A stretch of DNA of 64,000 nucleotides from Jeotgalibacillus salarius. GTDB lineage: Bacteria; Bacillota; Bacilli; Bacillales; Jeotgalibacillaceae. Positions within the stretch are counted from its first letter, which is position 1. Each line of letters begins with the position of its first letter. This document shows, in pieces, positions 30,141 through 38,398 of the stretch. Under the pieces are notes generated by a model that saw only the letters and a program-made list of their open reading frames with translations, searched no databases and had not been told where the DNA came from. Made by a program: the position numbers and the translations under genes. The stretch covers positions 372,001 through 436,000 of the forward strand of contig NZ_SORX01000002.1 in assembly GCF_004405125.1 (NCBI RefSeq), given 5' to 3'.

Positions 30141-30169
30141 AGATTATCACTCATTTCATCTTTTGGCAA
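30141..30169 (-). promoter_or_regulatory. Sigma-A promoter for ndk
   Basis: On the minus strand TTGCCA (30164-30169), a 17-base spacer and TAATCT (30141-30146). A short GGTCTT/AAGACC hairpin lies in the leader. Confidence 0.6.
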
Positions 30170-30184
30170 CGTTTTCATTCTATA

Positions 30185-31147
30185 TTAATATTTTCTTTTA
30201 CCAATAAAAAGAGCAATGTCTCTAAGGGACTTTTTAGCTTTTGACATAGGAAGAGCATCGAGTTGTTCCAGTGCTTTAACCAGATAACGCTGACTGATTG
30301 CTGATGAGCGTTTAATCGCATCGGTTTTTAGTATTTCACCGATAATATGCTGCATGTCTTCATCAGACATATCTTCATGAACTTTTTTAATCTTCGAACT
30401 TAACTCAGGGTTTTCCATCGCGTAAAATACCGGGAGTGTTATATTCCCCTGCAAAAGATCTCCTCCGGCAGGTTTTCCAAGCTCTTTTTCAGTGCTGGTG
30501 AAATCGAGTATATCATCAGTTATTTGATAGGCCATTCCTACATAATAACCGAAACGGTAAAGTTTCTTTTGAATATCAGGTGTTGCTTCCCCCGCTACTG
30601 CACCGAGCTGACAACTGACAGCAATGAGTAATGCGGTCTTTCTTTTAATACGGCGGAAATAATCTTTTACACTCTGATTAAATCTGTATTTATCCTGTAT
30701 CTGTGCAATTTCTCCAATACATAGCTCCACGATAGCGTCTGATAAAATTCTATGGGCAGTAGAATCCTGAATCACTGTCATGTAATTTAATGCTCTCGCA
30801 AACATATAGTCCCCAGTATACATCGCGACCTGATTACTCCACTCAGCCTGAATAGTCGTTCTTCCTCTTCGCATATCTGCATTGTCAATCACATCATCAT
30901 GCACTAAGGAAGCCATATGAATAAGTTCAAGTGCCACAGCGGCATTTTTAACGCGGTGAATATCGTATTGACCAGTCTTTGCAGAGAGCAGTACAAAAAC
31001 AGGTCGGATTCTCTTTCCTCCGGCCTGAAGCAAGTGAAGCGATGCATCTTTTAACAGTATCGTATCAGAATGAATCGCCTGGCTTAATTCCTTTTCTATT
31101 TCTTCTATATCCGTTTTCAAAAACGAATAGAGCATGGTTAATTTCAT
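30185..31147 (-). CDS. hepT: Heptaprenyl diphosphate synthase component II
   Basis: Catalytic subunit making the C35 side chain of menaquinone-7. It has 320 residues with the two prenyl-synthase aspartate motifs: DDVID (in LVHDDVIDNADMRRG) and DDILD (in YQITDDILDFTS). It works with HepS, encoded two genes upstream. AGGTGG precedes the ATG. The operon is hepS-menG-hepT. Confidence 0.95.
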   Translation of the reverse strand: MKLTMLYSFLKTDIEEIEKELSQAIHSDTILLKDASLHLLQAGGKRIRPVFVLLSAKTGQYDIHRVKNAAVALELIHMASLVHDDVIDNADMRRGRTTIQAEWSNQVAMYTGDYMFARALNYMTVIQDSTAHRILSDAIVELCIGEIAQIQDKYRFNQSVKDYFRRIKRKTALLIAVSCQLGAVAGEATPDIQKKLYRFGYYVGMAYQITDDILDFTSTEKELGKPAGGDLLQGNITLPVFYAMENPELSSKIKKVHEDMSDEDMQHIIGEILKTDAIKRSSAISQRYLVKALEQLDALPMSKAKKSLRDIALFIGKRKY

Positions 31148-31158
31148 TATGGTTCCAC

Positions 31159-31872
31159 CTAATTTACATTTTGAGCTTTTTTATAACCTATATGCATTGC
31201 AGCTGCGCCACCGCTGAATGGTTTGAATTCTACACTTGTGAACCCTGCATGTTCAAATAGTTCTGCTAATTTTTTTGCGCCAGGAAAATCTTTAGCTGAT
31301 TCCTGCAGCCATGAATATTCGTTATAACTTTTGGCCAGAAGCTTTCCGAATACCGGCATGACATATTTAAAATACGCATAGTAAAGTTGTCTGAATCCGG
31401 GAAGTGTAGGTTGGGAGGTTTCAAGACAAACAGCCATCCCTCCAGGTTTTAGAACTCTGTTCATTTCTTTTAATACTTGTAAATAATCAGGGACATTCCT
31501 CAGTCCGAAGCCGATCGTGACATAATCAAACGAGTTATCTTCGTAGGGTAATGCCATTGCATTTCCATGTATTAAAGAGATCTGAGGGTAGCTCTTTACC
31601 TTTTCATGACCTGTTTTCAACATATTTTTACTGAAGTCCAGCCCAATTACTTCTCCTTCAGCACCTGTAGCTTCCGCTAGTGCAATTGTCCAGTCTGCAG
31701 TCCCACAGCAAACATCGAGTGCTCTTGATCCAGGTTCAACCTGCATTTTTGTCATCGTATATTTTCTCCAGCGGACATGCTGCTGGAAACTGATAATTGA
31801 ATTCATTTTGTCATAGCGCCCATGTATTTTTTCAAATACACCGTGCACTTTCTGCTCTTTTTCCGTTTGCAT
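31159..31872 (-). CDS. menG: Demethylmenaquinone methyltransferase
   Basis: SAM-dependent methylation of demethylmenaquinone, the last menaquinone step (also called ubiE or menH). It has 237 residues. SAM motif [19 protein letters not shown] and the GFGLRNVPD block are seen. It lies between hepS and hepT, which make the isoprenoid tail. Confidence 0.95.
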   Translation of the reverse strand: MQTEKEQKVHGVFEKIHGRYDKMNSIISFQQHVRWRKYTMTKMQVEPGSRALDVCCGTADWTIALAEATGAEGEVIGLDFSKNMLKTGHEKVKSYPQISLIHGNAMALPYEDNSFDYVTIGFGLRNVPDYLQVLKEMNRVLKPGGMAVCLETSQPTLPGFRQLYYAYFKYVMPVFGKLLAKSYNEYSWLQESAKDFPGAKKLAELFEHAGFTSVEFKPFSGGAAAMHIGYKKAQNVN

Positions 31873-31874
31873 AA

Positions 31875-32651
31875 TTACCCTTCCTCTGCATAAATGATCG
31901 ATTTCTCATAAAAAGAACTGAAAATGGGCAGGTTTTTAACTGATGATGGCAGTTTAAGGTCCTGTACCAGGTATTCAATATCACCCGAAATCTGTTTCAG
32001 TAAAACTTTATATGTTATAAGATAATCTGAAGATTTAATGTGGTTTTTTCCGTGTTTGAAAAAATCAAACAGACTTGAATATTTCCCATCTGAAAACATA
32101 ACTTCTTCCTGCTTTAATCGCTGGATTAACAACAGCTTTTCTGCAAGCGGCACCATTTCTTCGAATCCCAAATGCTTAAATAGACTTGCAATAATTGAGG
32201 ATTCTATCTTAGTGAGACTTCGTAAAAATTCATTTTCGGATAATGAATGCGCAGAAGATATTTCAATTTTGTGTTCATTAATTTCCTCAATTGAATGAGC
32301 GATTTTTCTGATCAGCTCAATATCAGGAATCTCAGATAAGATTTTATAGTACAGACCGCTATAATAATCTCCTGCAAGAACAGTCAGTTGTTTTATACGG
32401 TGAGATTCACTGTTTGACGATACCTTTTCATGTGTATCAAGTGCTTGTTGAATTAAAATAGCAGTTGATACGTATGATTGATCCAGTTCTGTATATTTAT
32501 TTTTCAGATAAAAGGGGAGTAAAAGCAATGACAGTCTATCCATATCAATTTCCGGCTGCCCGATCGCTGCATGAAGATACGGGTGATGAATTTGGTCTAA
32601 TATATGCTGGACTGTTTCATTCATCCAGCGTTCAGATTGTTTAAAGTTCAT
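31875..32651 (-). CDS. hepS: Heptaprenyl diphosphate synthase component I
   Basis: Non-catalytic partner that sets chain length for HepT. It has 258 residues, all-helical and poorly conserved in general. [14 protein letters not shown] near the middle is the family signature. GGGGAG precedes the ATG. It is the first gene of hepS-menG-hepT, downstream of folE-mtrB. Confidence 0.9.
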   Translation of the reverse strand: MNFKQSERWMNETVQHILDQIHHPYLHAAIGQPEIDMDRLSLLLLPFYLKNKYTELDQSYVSTAILIQQALDTHEKVSSNSESHRIKQLTVLAGDYYSGLYYKILSEIPDIELIRKIAHSIEEINEHKIEISSAHSLSENEFLRSLTKIESSIIASLFKHLGFEEMVPLAEKLLLIQRLKQEEVMFSDGKYSSLFDFFKHGKNHIKSSDYLITYKVLLKQISGDIEYLVQDLKLPSSVKNLPIFSSFYEKSIIYAEEG

Positions 32652-32735
32652 CGTTTTCTCCCCGTTTCTTTAGTTCATATGTAATACATTTGATGTAGAA
32701 AAAGCGAATAATAGTATCATAACATTATGTAGTGA

Positions 32736-32766
32736 AAAAAAAGATCATCATTTCCTGAACGATCAT
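32736..32766 (-). terminator. Weak hairpin with a T-run in the hepS leader
   Basis: On the minus strand GATC...GATGATC folds into a short stem with G-U pairs, followed by eight T, between the candidate promoter at 32823-32831 and hepS. It may act as a partial terminator of the leader transcript. Confidence 0.4.
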
Positions 32767-32822
32767 TTACACCCAAATTTAAGTTCCCGGATCAATACCA
32801 GTGAAATCGTTAAACCCTTATT

Positions 32823-32831
32823 ATTATAGCA
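32823..32831 (-). promoter_or_regulatory. Extended -10 promoter for hepS-menG-hepT
   Basis: The minus strand reads TGCTATAAT (TATAAT at 32823-32828). It lies between the mtrB terminator and hepS and implies a leader of about 165 bases. Confidence 0.55.
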
Positions 32832-32856
32832 TAAGAATCGAACGCGTTGCTAAGAC

Positions 32857-32882
32857 AAAAGAAGCCAGCACTCGCCGGCTTC
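32857..32882 (-). terminator. Terminator of folE-mtrB
   Basis: GAAGCC and GGCTTC arms (32861-32882) with a short internal mismatch are followed on the minus strand by TTTTGTCTT, just after the mtrB stop. Confidence 0.8.
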
Positions 32883-32893
32883 AACGATTTAAA

Positions 32894-33124
32894 TTATTTT
32901 TTTATTTTTTCATCGCTCAATACTTCGCCATGAGCTGTTAGGATAGACGCTTTGCCTCTCACTTTAACAGCAGAAGTGTGCTCAGTGAACTGCGCGATCA
33001 TCACTTCACCTTTATCGAGTTTTTCCGAATGGTGAAACTTTGTATCTGTTCCTCTGGTCAACCCGATGACATTCACACCATCTTCAAGCGCTTTTATTGT
33101 AATGAAATTTCCTTGGTCACTCAA
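32894..33124 (-). CDS. mtrB: Tryptophan RNA-binding attenuation protein (TRAP)
   Basis: Forms an 11-subunit ring that binds tryptophan and then (G/U)AG repeats in trp leader RNAs. It has 76 residues. [20 protein letters not shown] (tryptophan site) and the RNA-binding lysine/arginine residues in DTKFHH and AVKVRGKAS are intact. The start is a TTG nine bases after AAGGAG. It is the second gene of folE-mtrB. The trp genes it would regulate are not in their B. subtilis position in this window. Confidence 0.96.
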   Translation of the reverse strand: MSDQGNFITIKALEDGVNVIGLTRGTDTKFHHSEKLDKGEVMIAQFTEHTSAVKVRGKASILTAHGEVLSDEKIKK

Positions 33125-33141
33125 TGTGTTACACTCCTTTA

Positions 33142-33756
33142 TTAATCCATTTTCAACAATGTCATGACTTCATTTCTTAAAACATGATCAGTTTCATAAA
33201 CTCCCCGTGCTGCAGTTGTTACTGTTTTGGCACCTGGCTTTTTAATGCCTCTCATCGTCATACACATGTGTTCTGCCTCTACAATCACATAAGCTCCGTG
33301 TGGAGAGAGCATGTCCATTATTGCATCGGCAACTGTAGAAGTAATTCTTTCCTGAAGCTGAGGTCTTCTTGCTGTAGTTTCAACAGCTCTGGCAAGCTTG
33401 CTAAGCCCTGTAACCTTACCATCTTTAGGCAGGTAAGCAACATGTGCTTTGCCGTAAAAAGGAACAAGGTGATGCTCACACATTGAATGAAAAGGTATAT
33501 CTTTTACAAACACCAGTTCTTCATGATCTTCATTAAAAACGGTTTTGAAATACTCTTTAGGATCACTATGGAGTCCGGAGAACATTTCTTCATACATTTT
33601 CGCCACACGTTTAGGTGTATCGAGTAAACCTTCTCTTGAAGGATCCTCACCTACTGCTTCTAACAGCATTGTAATTGCTGTTTCTATTTTTTCCCGGTCA
33701 ACCCGGCCAGTATTATTTTCAGTCAAAGTTGTTAACTGTTCAGTTGTATGATCCAT
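33142..33756 (-). CDS. folE: GTP cyclohydrolase I
   Basis: Converts GTP to dihydroneopterin triphosphate, the first folate step (mtrA). It has 204 residues. The zinc ligands lie in [10 protein letters not shown] and [21 protein letters not shown] is also seen. GGGAGGA precedes the ATG. It is cotranscribed with mtrB, 17 bases apart, as in B. subtilis. Confidence 0.96.
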   Translation of the reverse strand: MDHTTEQLTTLTENNTGRVDREKIETAITMLLEAVGEDPSREGLLDTPKRVAKMYEEMFSGLHSDPKEYFKTVFNEDHEELVFVKDIPFHSMCEHHLVPFYGKAHVAYLPKDGKVTGLSKLARAVETTARRPQLQERITSTVADAIMDMLSPHGAYVIVEAEHMCMTMRGIKKPGAKTVTTAARGVYETDHVLRNEVMTLLKMD

Positions 33757-33862
33757 TATTGAATCCTCCCACGCTGCATTTATTTCACTTCATATTAGCA
33801 CAACGGCTTTGAGAGGCGCAAAGGCAACTGCTCAGTAAATGTGCGCCAGGCATTGATCATAT

Positions 33863-33892
33863 AAAAAACCGCACAAAATTGTGCGGTTTTTT
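33863..33892 (-). terminator. Terminator of hbs
   Basis: A perfect 14-base stem (33863-33876 with 33879-33892) with A- and T-run ends lies directly after the hbs stop; it could work in both directions. Confidence 0.9.
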
Positions 33893-33908
33893 ACGCTAAA
33901 GATATGTA

Positions 33909-34181
33909 TTATTTAACAGCATCTTTTAGCGCTTTACCTGGTTTAAAAGCAGGCACTTTGCTTGCTGAGATTTCGATTTCTTCACCAGTTTGCGGGTTAC
34001 GGCCTTTACGGGCTGCACGTTCGCGTACTTCAAAGTTACCAAAACCAATCAGTTGTACCTTATCACCTTTAGCAAGTGCGTCTTGTACTGTATCGAATAC
34101 TGCATCAACTGCTTTAGTTGCATCTTTCTTAGAAAGTTCAGCAGATTCAGCAACTGCATTAATTAGTTCAGTCTTGTTCAC
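33909..34181 (-). CDS. hbs: HU-type nucleoid protein HBsu
   Basis: Small basic DNA-bending protein, a main nucleoid component. It has 90 residues. [34 protein letters not shown] and the DNA-binding arm ending in [12 protein letters not shown] are present. The start is the GTG at 34181, eight bases after GGAGG; an ATG three codons upstream touches the ribosome site. It is the only gene between folE and spoIVA and has a long upstream region. Confidence 0.96.
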   Translation of the reverse strand: MNKTELINAVAESAELSKKDATKAVDAVFDTVQDALAKGDKVQLIGFGNFEVRERAARKGRNPQTGEEIEISASKVPAFKPGKALKDAVK

Positions 34182-34236
34182 GTCATTCACCTCCTCCCAA
34201 AAAAGTTATGGGCAAGTCTCTGTTACTTAGTGAACA

Positions 34237-34442
34237 TTGAAAAGCATTTTCACGATTTTAAAATAATCGCTAAAAAGCCCATAGAATCAATGTTTTAGAT
34301 CAATTCTGTTAAAAGATTATCATATTAAAAATACATTAGCAAGAATAATACGATAATTTTTGGCAATCTCTTCTTATTATCTCCTCTTTTAAGGTAAATA
34401 AACCTTTTTAACACTTGAAATCACTCTGATTTCAAGGTTTTT
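34237..34442 (+). ncRNA. Possible plus-strand RNA divergent from hbs
   Basis: TTGAAA (34237-34242), a 16-base spacer and TAAAAT (34259-34264) could start a plus-strand transcript near 34271. It would end at a hairpin with nine-base arms (34414-34422 with 34428-34436) followed by GTTTTTGTATTT. The resulting RNA of about 170 bases contains no ORF and would be antisense to the hbs leader. This is inference from signals alone. Confidence 0.3.
34314..34342 (-). promoter_or_regulatory. Candidate sigma-A promoter for hbs
   Basis: On the minus strand TTGCTA (34337-34342), a 17-base spacer and TAATCT (34314-34319), about 130 bases before the hbs start. B. subtilis hbs is known to have more than one promoter; a second was not resolved here. 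Confidence 0.55.
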
Positions 34443-34593
34443 GTATTTATTTCAACTTTTAAAGAATAAAGATGATCATAAGGAAAGCTGCACTATATCA
34501 GAAGTGCATCATAACACTTAAGTTCATGAAGCGCTACTTATTAGAAAAATTTGTTTAATATAACCGCTGCAGCAAACATGAATAATATTTAAA

Positions 34594-34624
34594 TAAACAA
34601 AAGAACAGCCCTAAAACCGGGCTG
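34594..34624 (-). terminator. Terminator of spoIVA
   Basis: CAGCCC (34606-34611) pairs with GGGCTG (34619-34624), followed on the minus strand by TTCTTTTGTTT, about 30 bases after the spoIVA stop. Confidence 0.85.
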
Positions 34625-34652
34625 CAGATGATCGATGTATTAGTTTTTCAGC

Positions 34653-36131
34653 TTAAAGGATGATAGCAATCATCCCGCCAGAACCCTCATTAATTACTCT
34701 TTCCAAGGTTTCCTTAAGCTTATAACGAGCATTTTCTGGCATAATCGCGAGCTTAGCCTGAATCCCCTCTCTTACAATAGAACTTAAGCTTCTGCCGAAT
34801 ATATCTGAACTCCAAATCGATAACGGATCATCTTCAAAATCCTGCATCAAATAATGCACAAGTTCTTCACTCTGTTTTTCAGTTCCTATTATAGGCGAAA
34901 ATTCGGATTCAACATCCACTTTAATCATGTGTATTGACGGTGCTACAGCTTTTAGCCTGACGCCATACCTGGCTCCCTGACGAATGATTTCAGGTTCATC
35001 AAGACTCATATCTGACAGCACCGGTGCCGCGATACCATATCCTGTTTGTCGCACCATTTTTAACGCTTCGGAAAATTGATCATACTCCTTTTTTGCTGCA
35101 GTATAATCTTTAATTAAAGATAAAAAGTGATCTTTACCGGTTACACGCTCTCCAATTAGCTCTTCTATCACCTGGTCGTATAAATCCTCCGAAGCATGTA
35201 AATCTATATTGGCAATTCCACCACCCATATCCATGCCTGATAATTGGGCAGTGTCTACATGATCAAATTCTTCAAATTGTCTAACCACTCTGTCTACATC
35301 TCTGATTCTTCTGATATCATGTATAACATCGCCGATTGCTGTTTCAAAGTGAGATCTCAGCCAGTGTTCCTGATCCAGGACCATCACCCACCCCGGAAGC
35401 TGAACATTCACTTCCAATACCGGAAATTCATACAACGCTTCTCTGAGAACCATCATTACATCCGCTTCTCTCATACTTTCCACACTCATTGCGATGACCG
35501 GTATATCGTATTTCAGCTGAAGCTCTTTTCTCAAATTCTCTGTTTGTTCCTGATGTGGTCTGGCACTGTTAAGTACCATGATGAATGGTTTCCCCACTTC
35601 TTTTAACTCTGCAATAATTTTTTCTTCTGTTTCTTCATAGCTTTCTCTCGGAATCTCACCAATTGTCCCATCCGTGGAAATCATTACACCAATTGTCGAG
35701 TGATCCTGAATGACCTTTCTTGTACCTGCTTCCGCCGCTTCATCAAAAGGAATTGGCTCTTCATACCAGGGTGTATGGACCATTCTGGGACCATATTCGT
35801 CTTCATGCCCTTTAGCACCTGGTATTGTGTAACCAACACAATCAACCATTCTCACGTTAACTTCCAGCCCATCAGAAACAGTAATTTTTACAGCCTGGTT
35901 AGGAATAAACTTTGGTTCGGTTGTCATGATCGTTCGTCCTGCTGCACTTTGAGGCAATTCATCCTGTGCCCGTTCTCTTTCTGCAGCGTTTTTCATATGA
36001 GGGATAACAGCAAGTTCCATCATTTTTTTGATAAAAGTGGACTTCCCCGTTCTGACAGGACCAACTACACCAATATAAATATCTCCTCCAGTTCTTTCAG
36101 CAATATGTTCAAATACGTTTTGTTTTTCCAT
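34653..36131 (-). CDS. spoIVA: Stage IV sporulation protein A, spore-coat basement ATPase
   Basis: Polymerises around the forespore using ATP and anchors the coat and cortex. It has 492 residues, the B. subtilis length. Walker A GPVRTGKST (about 26-34), the middle domain and the conserved C-terminus (GGMIAIIL) are present. The ATG at 36131 is seven bases after AGGGGGG; a TTG two codons upstream is rejected. Known family regulation is by mother-cell sigma-E. Its presence marks the organism as a spore former. Confidence 0.97.
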   Translation of the reverse strand: MEKQNVFEHIAERTGGDIYIGVVGPVRTGKSTFIKKMMELAVIPHMKNAAERERAQDELPQSAAGRTIMTTEPKFIPNQAVKITVSDGLEVNVRMVDCVGYTIPGAKGHEDEYGPRMVHTPWYEEPIPFDEAAEAGTRKVIQDHSTIGVMISTDGTIGEIPRESYEETEEKIIAELKEVGKPFIMVLNSARPHQEQTENLRKELQLKYDIPVIAMSVESMREADVMMVLREALYEFPVLEVNVQLPGWVMVLDQEHWLRSHFETAIGDVIHDIRRIRDVDRVVRQFEEFDHVDTAQLSGMDMGGGIANIDLHASEDLYDQVIEELIGERVTGKDHFLSLIKDYTAAKKEYDQFSEALKMVRQTGYGIAAPVLSDMSLDEPEIIRQGARYGVRLKAVAPSIHMIKVDVESEFSPIIGTEKQSEELVHYLMQDFEDDPLSIWSSDIFGRSLSSIVREGIQAKLAIMPENARYKLKETLERVINEGSGGMIAIIL

Positions 36132-36166
36132 CTGCAAGCCCCCCTATTTCAGCATCACGCACTAAT

Positions 36167-36174
36167 AGTCTATG
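36167..36174 (-). promoter_or_regulatory. Possible sigma-E -10 element before spoIVA
   Basis: The minus strand reads CATAGACT about 35 bases before the start, resembling the sigma-E -10 consensus CATACAMT. The -35 region does not match well, so this is weak. Confidence 0.3.
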
Positions 36175-36212
36175 AGGACATGCTGCAAAAAGAACAAAAA
36201 AACTGTTTCATT

Positions 36213-36932
36213 TTAAGAACCAGCATCTTCTTTACCGTATTTAATTTCCCCGTCGTCCCCAACATAATATGGAACACTGTAAGCAGGGACTACACTTGAA
36301 TCTTCAAATAATATCGGCCGCAAGTCTTCTTCATTCTGTAAAGATGACATGTCTCTATCCTGAGTCAACTGATATAAATCTGTGATGTAATCAACATAAA
36401 TTGTTCCATCTCCCCTTGCTACAAGCGGGAGCTCGTTTCCGGTATAAGGACTTTTTATTGCAGGATCTTCTTCATAGCCGAGCTTAGAAAAGTCAACGGT
36501 GTACATATTATCCCCAATCTGCTCCTTAAACGGAATACCTCTGTTAGCCTGTATTCTGATTTGCAGCGACCTGATCGTTTCTGCTACTCTGAGATCAAAA
36601 ACGTATACTGTAGGATCTTCTTCGACATTTAAAAGTGTATATTGAAAGACTCCCCCATTTTCATACGCATTACCGGGCAGATCAGGCATGAATCTGGGTT
36701 TCAACATCGAAAAATCAATTTGATATTTTCGATATACAGGCGTGTCATTTTCTACCGTTTTAATCGGCAGAAGCCCGCCCGTGTTCTCCTGATACTGATC
36801 TACAGCTGATTGAACATTTTCAATCTGGTCTTCATACGCAATCTCATTCCCCGCTCTATCTTCAGAAGGAAACATACACCCTGTTAAAAATATTGAAATG
36901 GCTGCTATGATCACAACCAGACGTTTATTCAT
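36213..36932 (-). CDS. yphF: YphF, predicted lipoprotein
   Basis: A 239-residue protein with an N-terminal signal and lipobox LTGC (Cys19), so it is probably lipid-anchored outside the membrane. The rest is soluble with no recognised catalytic motif. Function unknown. It lies between yphE and spoIVA as in B. subtilis, and might be tied to sporulation by position only. Confidence 0.85.
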   Translation of the reverse strand: MNKRLVVIIAAISIFLTGCMFPSEDRAGNEIAYEDQIENVQSAVDQYQENTGGLLPIKTVENDTPVYRKYQIDFSMLKPRFMPDLPGNAYENGGVFQYTLLNVEEDPTVYVFDLRVAETIRSLQIRIQANRGIPFKEQIGDNMYTVDFSKLGYEEDPAIKSPYTGNELPLVARGDGTIYVDYITDLYQLTQDRDMSSLQNEEDLRPILFEDSSVVPAYSVPYYVGDDGEIKYGKEDAGS

Positions 36933-36948
36933 AAATTTCCCCTCCGAA

Positions 36949-37152
36949 TCAAACTTCCATTGTAGGACCGCTGAAAACGACCCAAAGCATGATTAATCCT
37001 GCAAGTATCATAAAGATATACGCTGCGAATGCAGTAATAAATTTGATTACTTTATTTGAAATTTTATAGCGGCTGATATAAATAATAATAATAGCTAAAA
37101 ACATAAATCCCATCGAACCAAAAGAAACCCACATCTTAGTTAATGCATCCAT
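36949..37152 (-). CDS. yphE: YphE, DUF2768 small membrane protein
   Basis: A 67-residue protein with two hydrophobic segments (about 10-28 and 38-62), DUF2768 family, function unknown. A GGGTGAG site precedes the ATG, and an extended -10 promoter lies just upstream. It is followed by yphF and spoIVA. Confidence 0.85.
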   Translation of the reverse strand: MDALTKMWVSFGSMGFMFLAIIIIYISRYKISNKVIKFITAFAAYIFMILAGLIMLWVVFSGPTMEV

Positions 37153-37185
37153 TTAAGCTCACCCTTTCACAAAACGTGCCGTTAT

Positions 37186-37194
37186 ATTATAGCA
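37186..37194 (-). promoter_or_regulatory. Extended -10 promoter before yphE
   Basis: The minus strand reads TGCTATAAT (TATAAT at 37186-37191), 34 bases before the yphE start. A TTGAAT 15 bases upstream may serve as a short-spaced -35. Confidence 0.6.
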
Positions 37195-37306
37195 TAGTTC
37201 TTCCACATTCAATCGATGGCCGTGATAAGTTTCAGAAAAAGTTCAAGTTTTGAAAACAAAGGTTTTGCTTGCCTGTCACACTGTTTACAAATAACTGATC
37301 AAATAG

Positions 37307-37335
37307 AAAAAACCGGGATTACTCCCCGGTTTTTT
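37307..37335 (-). terminator. Terminator overlapping the gpsA stop codon
   Basis: AAAACCGGG and CCCGGTTTT arms enclose GAGTAA, so the gpsA stop codon (TAA) lies in the loop and its last codons form the 5' arm; a T-run follows on the minus strand. Confidence 0.85.
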
Positions 37336-38374
37336 CTCCCTGATCTTCTAAAATGTTCACCAAGTCTTCCATTTCATGCGTTTTAACCCTTGTCATTAAT
37401 TGATCAACAGCTTCTTTTGGGTGTACCCCTTCAAACAGAACCTGATAGAGCGCACTGGTGATCGGCATAGTAACGTGGTACTTATTAGCGAGCTGATAGG
37501 CCGCCTTAGTTGTTCTCACACCTTCCACTACCATACCCATGCTTTCGAGCACTTCATCAAGCTTGTGCCCTTTACCAAGCATATTGCCTGCTCTCCAGTT
37601 CCTTGAATGAATGCTGGTACAAGTTACGATTAAATCACCAACACCAGTTAAACCTGAAAAAGTTAACGGTTTTGCCCCTAACTTTACACCCAATCGTGCA
37701 ATTTCTGCCAGACCACGTGTAATCAGGGCGGCTTTAGCATTATCACCGTACCCTAAACCGTCTGTAATGCCTGCTGCGAGCGCAATAATATTTTTCAGTG
37801 CTCCTCCAACCTCAACGCCAATCACATCTGAGTTCGTGTAGACCCTGAAGTGCTGATTCATAAACGCATCCTGCACTTTTTTTGCAGCCTCAATGTTTTC
37901 TGATGCTGCAGTCACAGTTGTCGGGTGTCGCTTAACAACTTCTTCAGCATGACTGGGACCTGATAATACAACCAGATCTGACATCGCTTCGGGAGTGAGG
38001 GTTTCTTCAAGAATTTGAGATATTCTTAAATGGGTGTCGGGCTCAATCCCCTTGCTTACGTGCACAATAACAGCAGGATTTTCAGATACCTGATTCACCT
38101 GTTCTGCAACTTCACGAGTCGCTTTTGCAGGAACGGCAAAAACAATCATATCAGTGGAATCAATAGCGTCTCTGATATTTGAAAATGCTGTTATTTCATC
38201 CGCCAGGGTAACACCGGGCAGATATTTCTCATTTGAATGAGATTCATTAATCTGGTCGGCCTGAGATTCTCTGTGAGTCCAGAGCTTTACGTCATGATGA
38301 TTATCTGCTAATACCAGTGCCAATGCTGTGCCCCAGCTGCCGGCTCCCAATACTGCAATATTCAGCTTTGTCAA
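37319..38374 (-). CDS. gpsA: NAD(P)-dependent glycerol-3-phosphate dehydrogenase
   Basis: Makes sn-glycerol-3-phosphate from dihydroxyacetone phosphate for phospholipids. It has 351 residues. The dinucleotide motif LGAGSWGTALA is near residue 10, with GGALKNIIALAAGI holding the catalytic lysine. The start is a TTG nine bases after AAGGAG. It is 24 bases downstream of der. Together with plsC it supplies early membrane-lipid precursors. Confidence 0.95.
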   Translation of the reverse strand: MTKLNIAVLGAGSWGTALALVLADNHHDVKLWTHRESQADQINESHSNEKYLPGVTLADEITAFSNIRDAIDSTDMIVFAVPAKATREVAEQVNQVSENPAVIVHVSKGIEPDTHLRISQILEETLTPEAMSDLVVLSGPSHAEEVVKRHPTTVTAASENIEAAKKVQDAFMNQHFRVYTNSDVIGVEVGGALKNIIALAAGITDGLGYGDNAKAALITRGLAEIARLGVKLGAKPLTFSGLTGVGDLIVTCTSIHSRNWRAGNMLGKGHKLDEVLESMGMVVEGVRTTKAAYQLANKYHVTMPITSALYQVLFEGVHPKEAVDQLMTRVKTHEMEDLVNILEDQGEKTGE

Positions 38375-38398
38375 TACAGTCCGCTCCTTTACAATTAA

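Larger units (their letters stand above)
34182..34652. other. Long intergenic region between spoIVA and hbs
   Basis: 471 bases with no convincing ORF. It holds the candidate hbs promoter (34314-34342), a candidate plus-strand promoter (34237-34264) with a plus-strand terminator-like hairpin (34414-34442), a small TGCACT/AGTGCA hairpin near 34488, and the spoIVA terminator (34594-34624). The remainder is AT-rich sequence in which I recognise nothing. Confidence 0.7.

Noticed and set aside
34471-34557. 28-codon plus-strand ORF in the spoIVA-hbs gap
   Set aside because: Weak ribosome site, no transcription signal that clearly covers it, and no recognisable feature.
35700-36299. 199-codon plus-strand frame opposite spoIVA
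   Set aside because: Antisense shadow rich in Cys, Phe and His; spoIVA on the other strand is certain.
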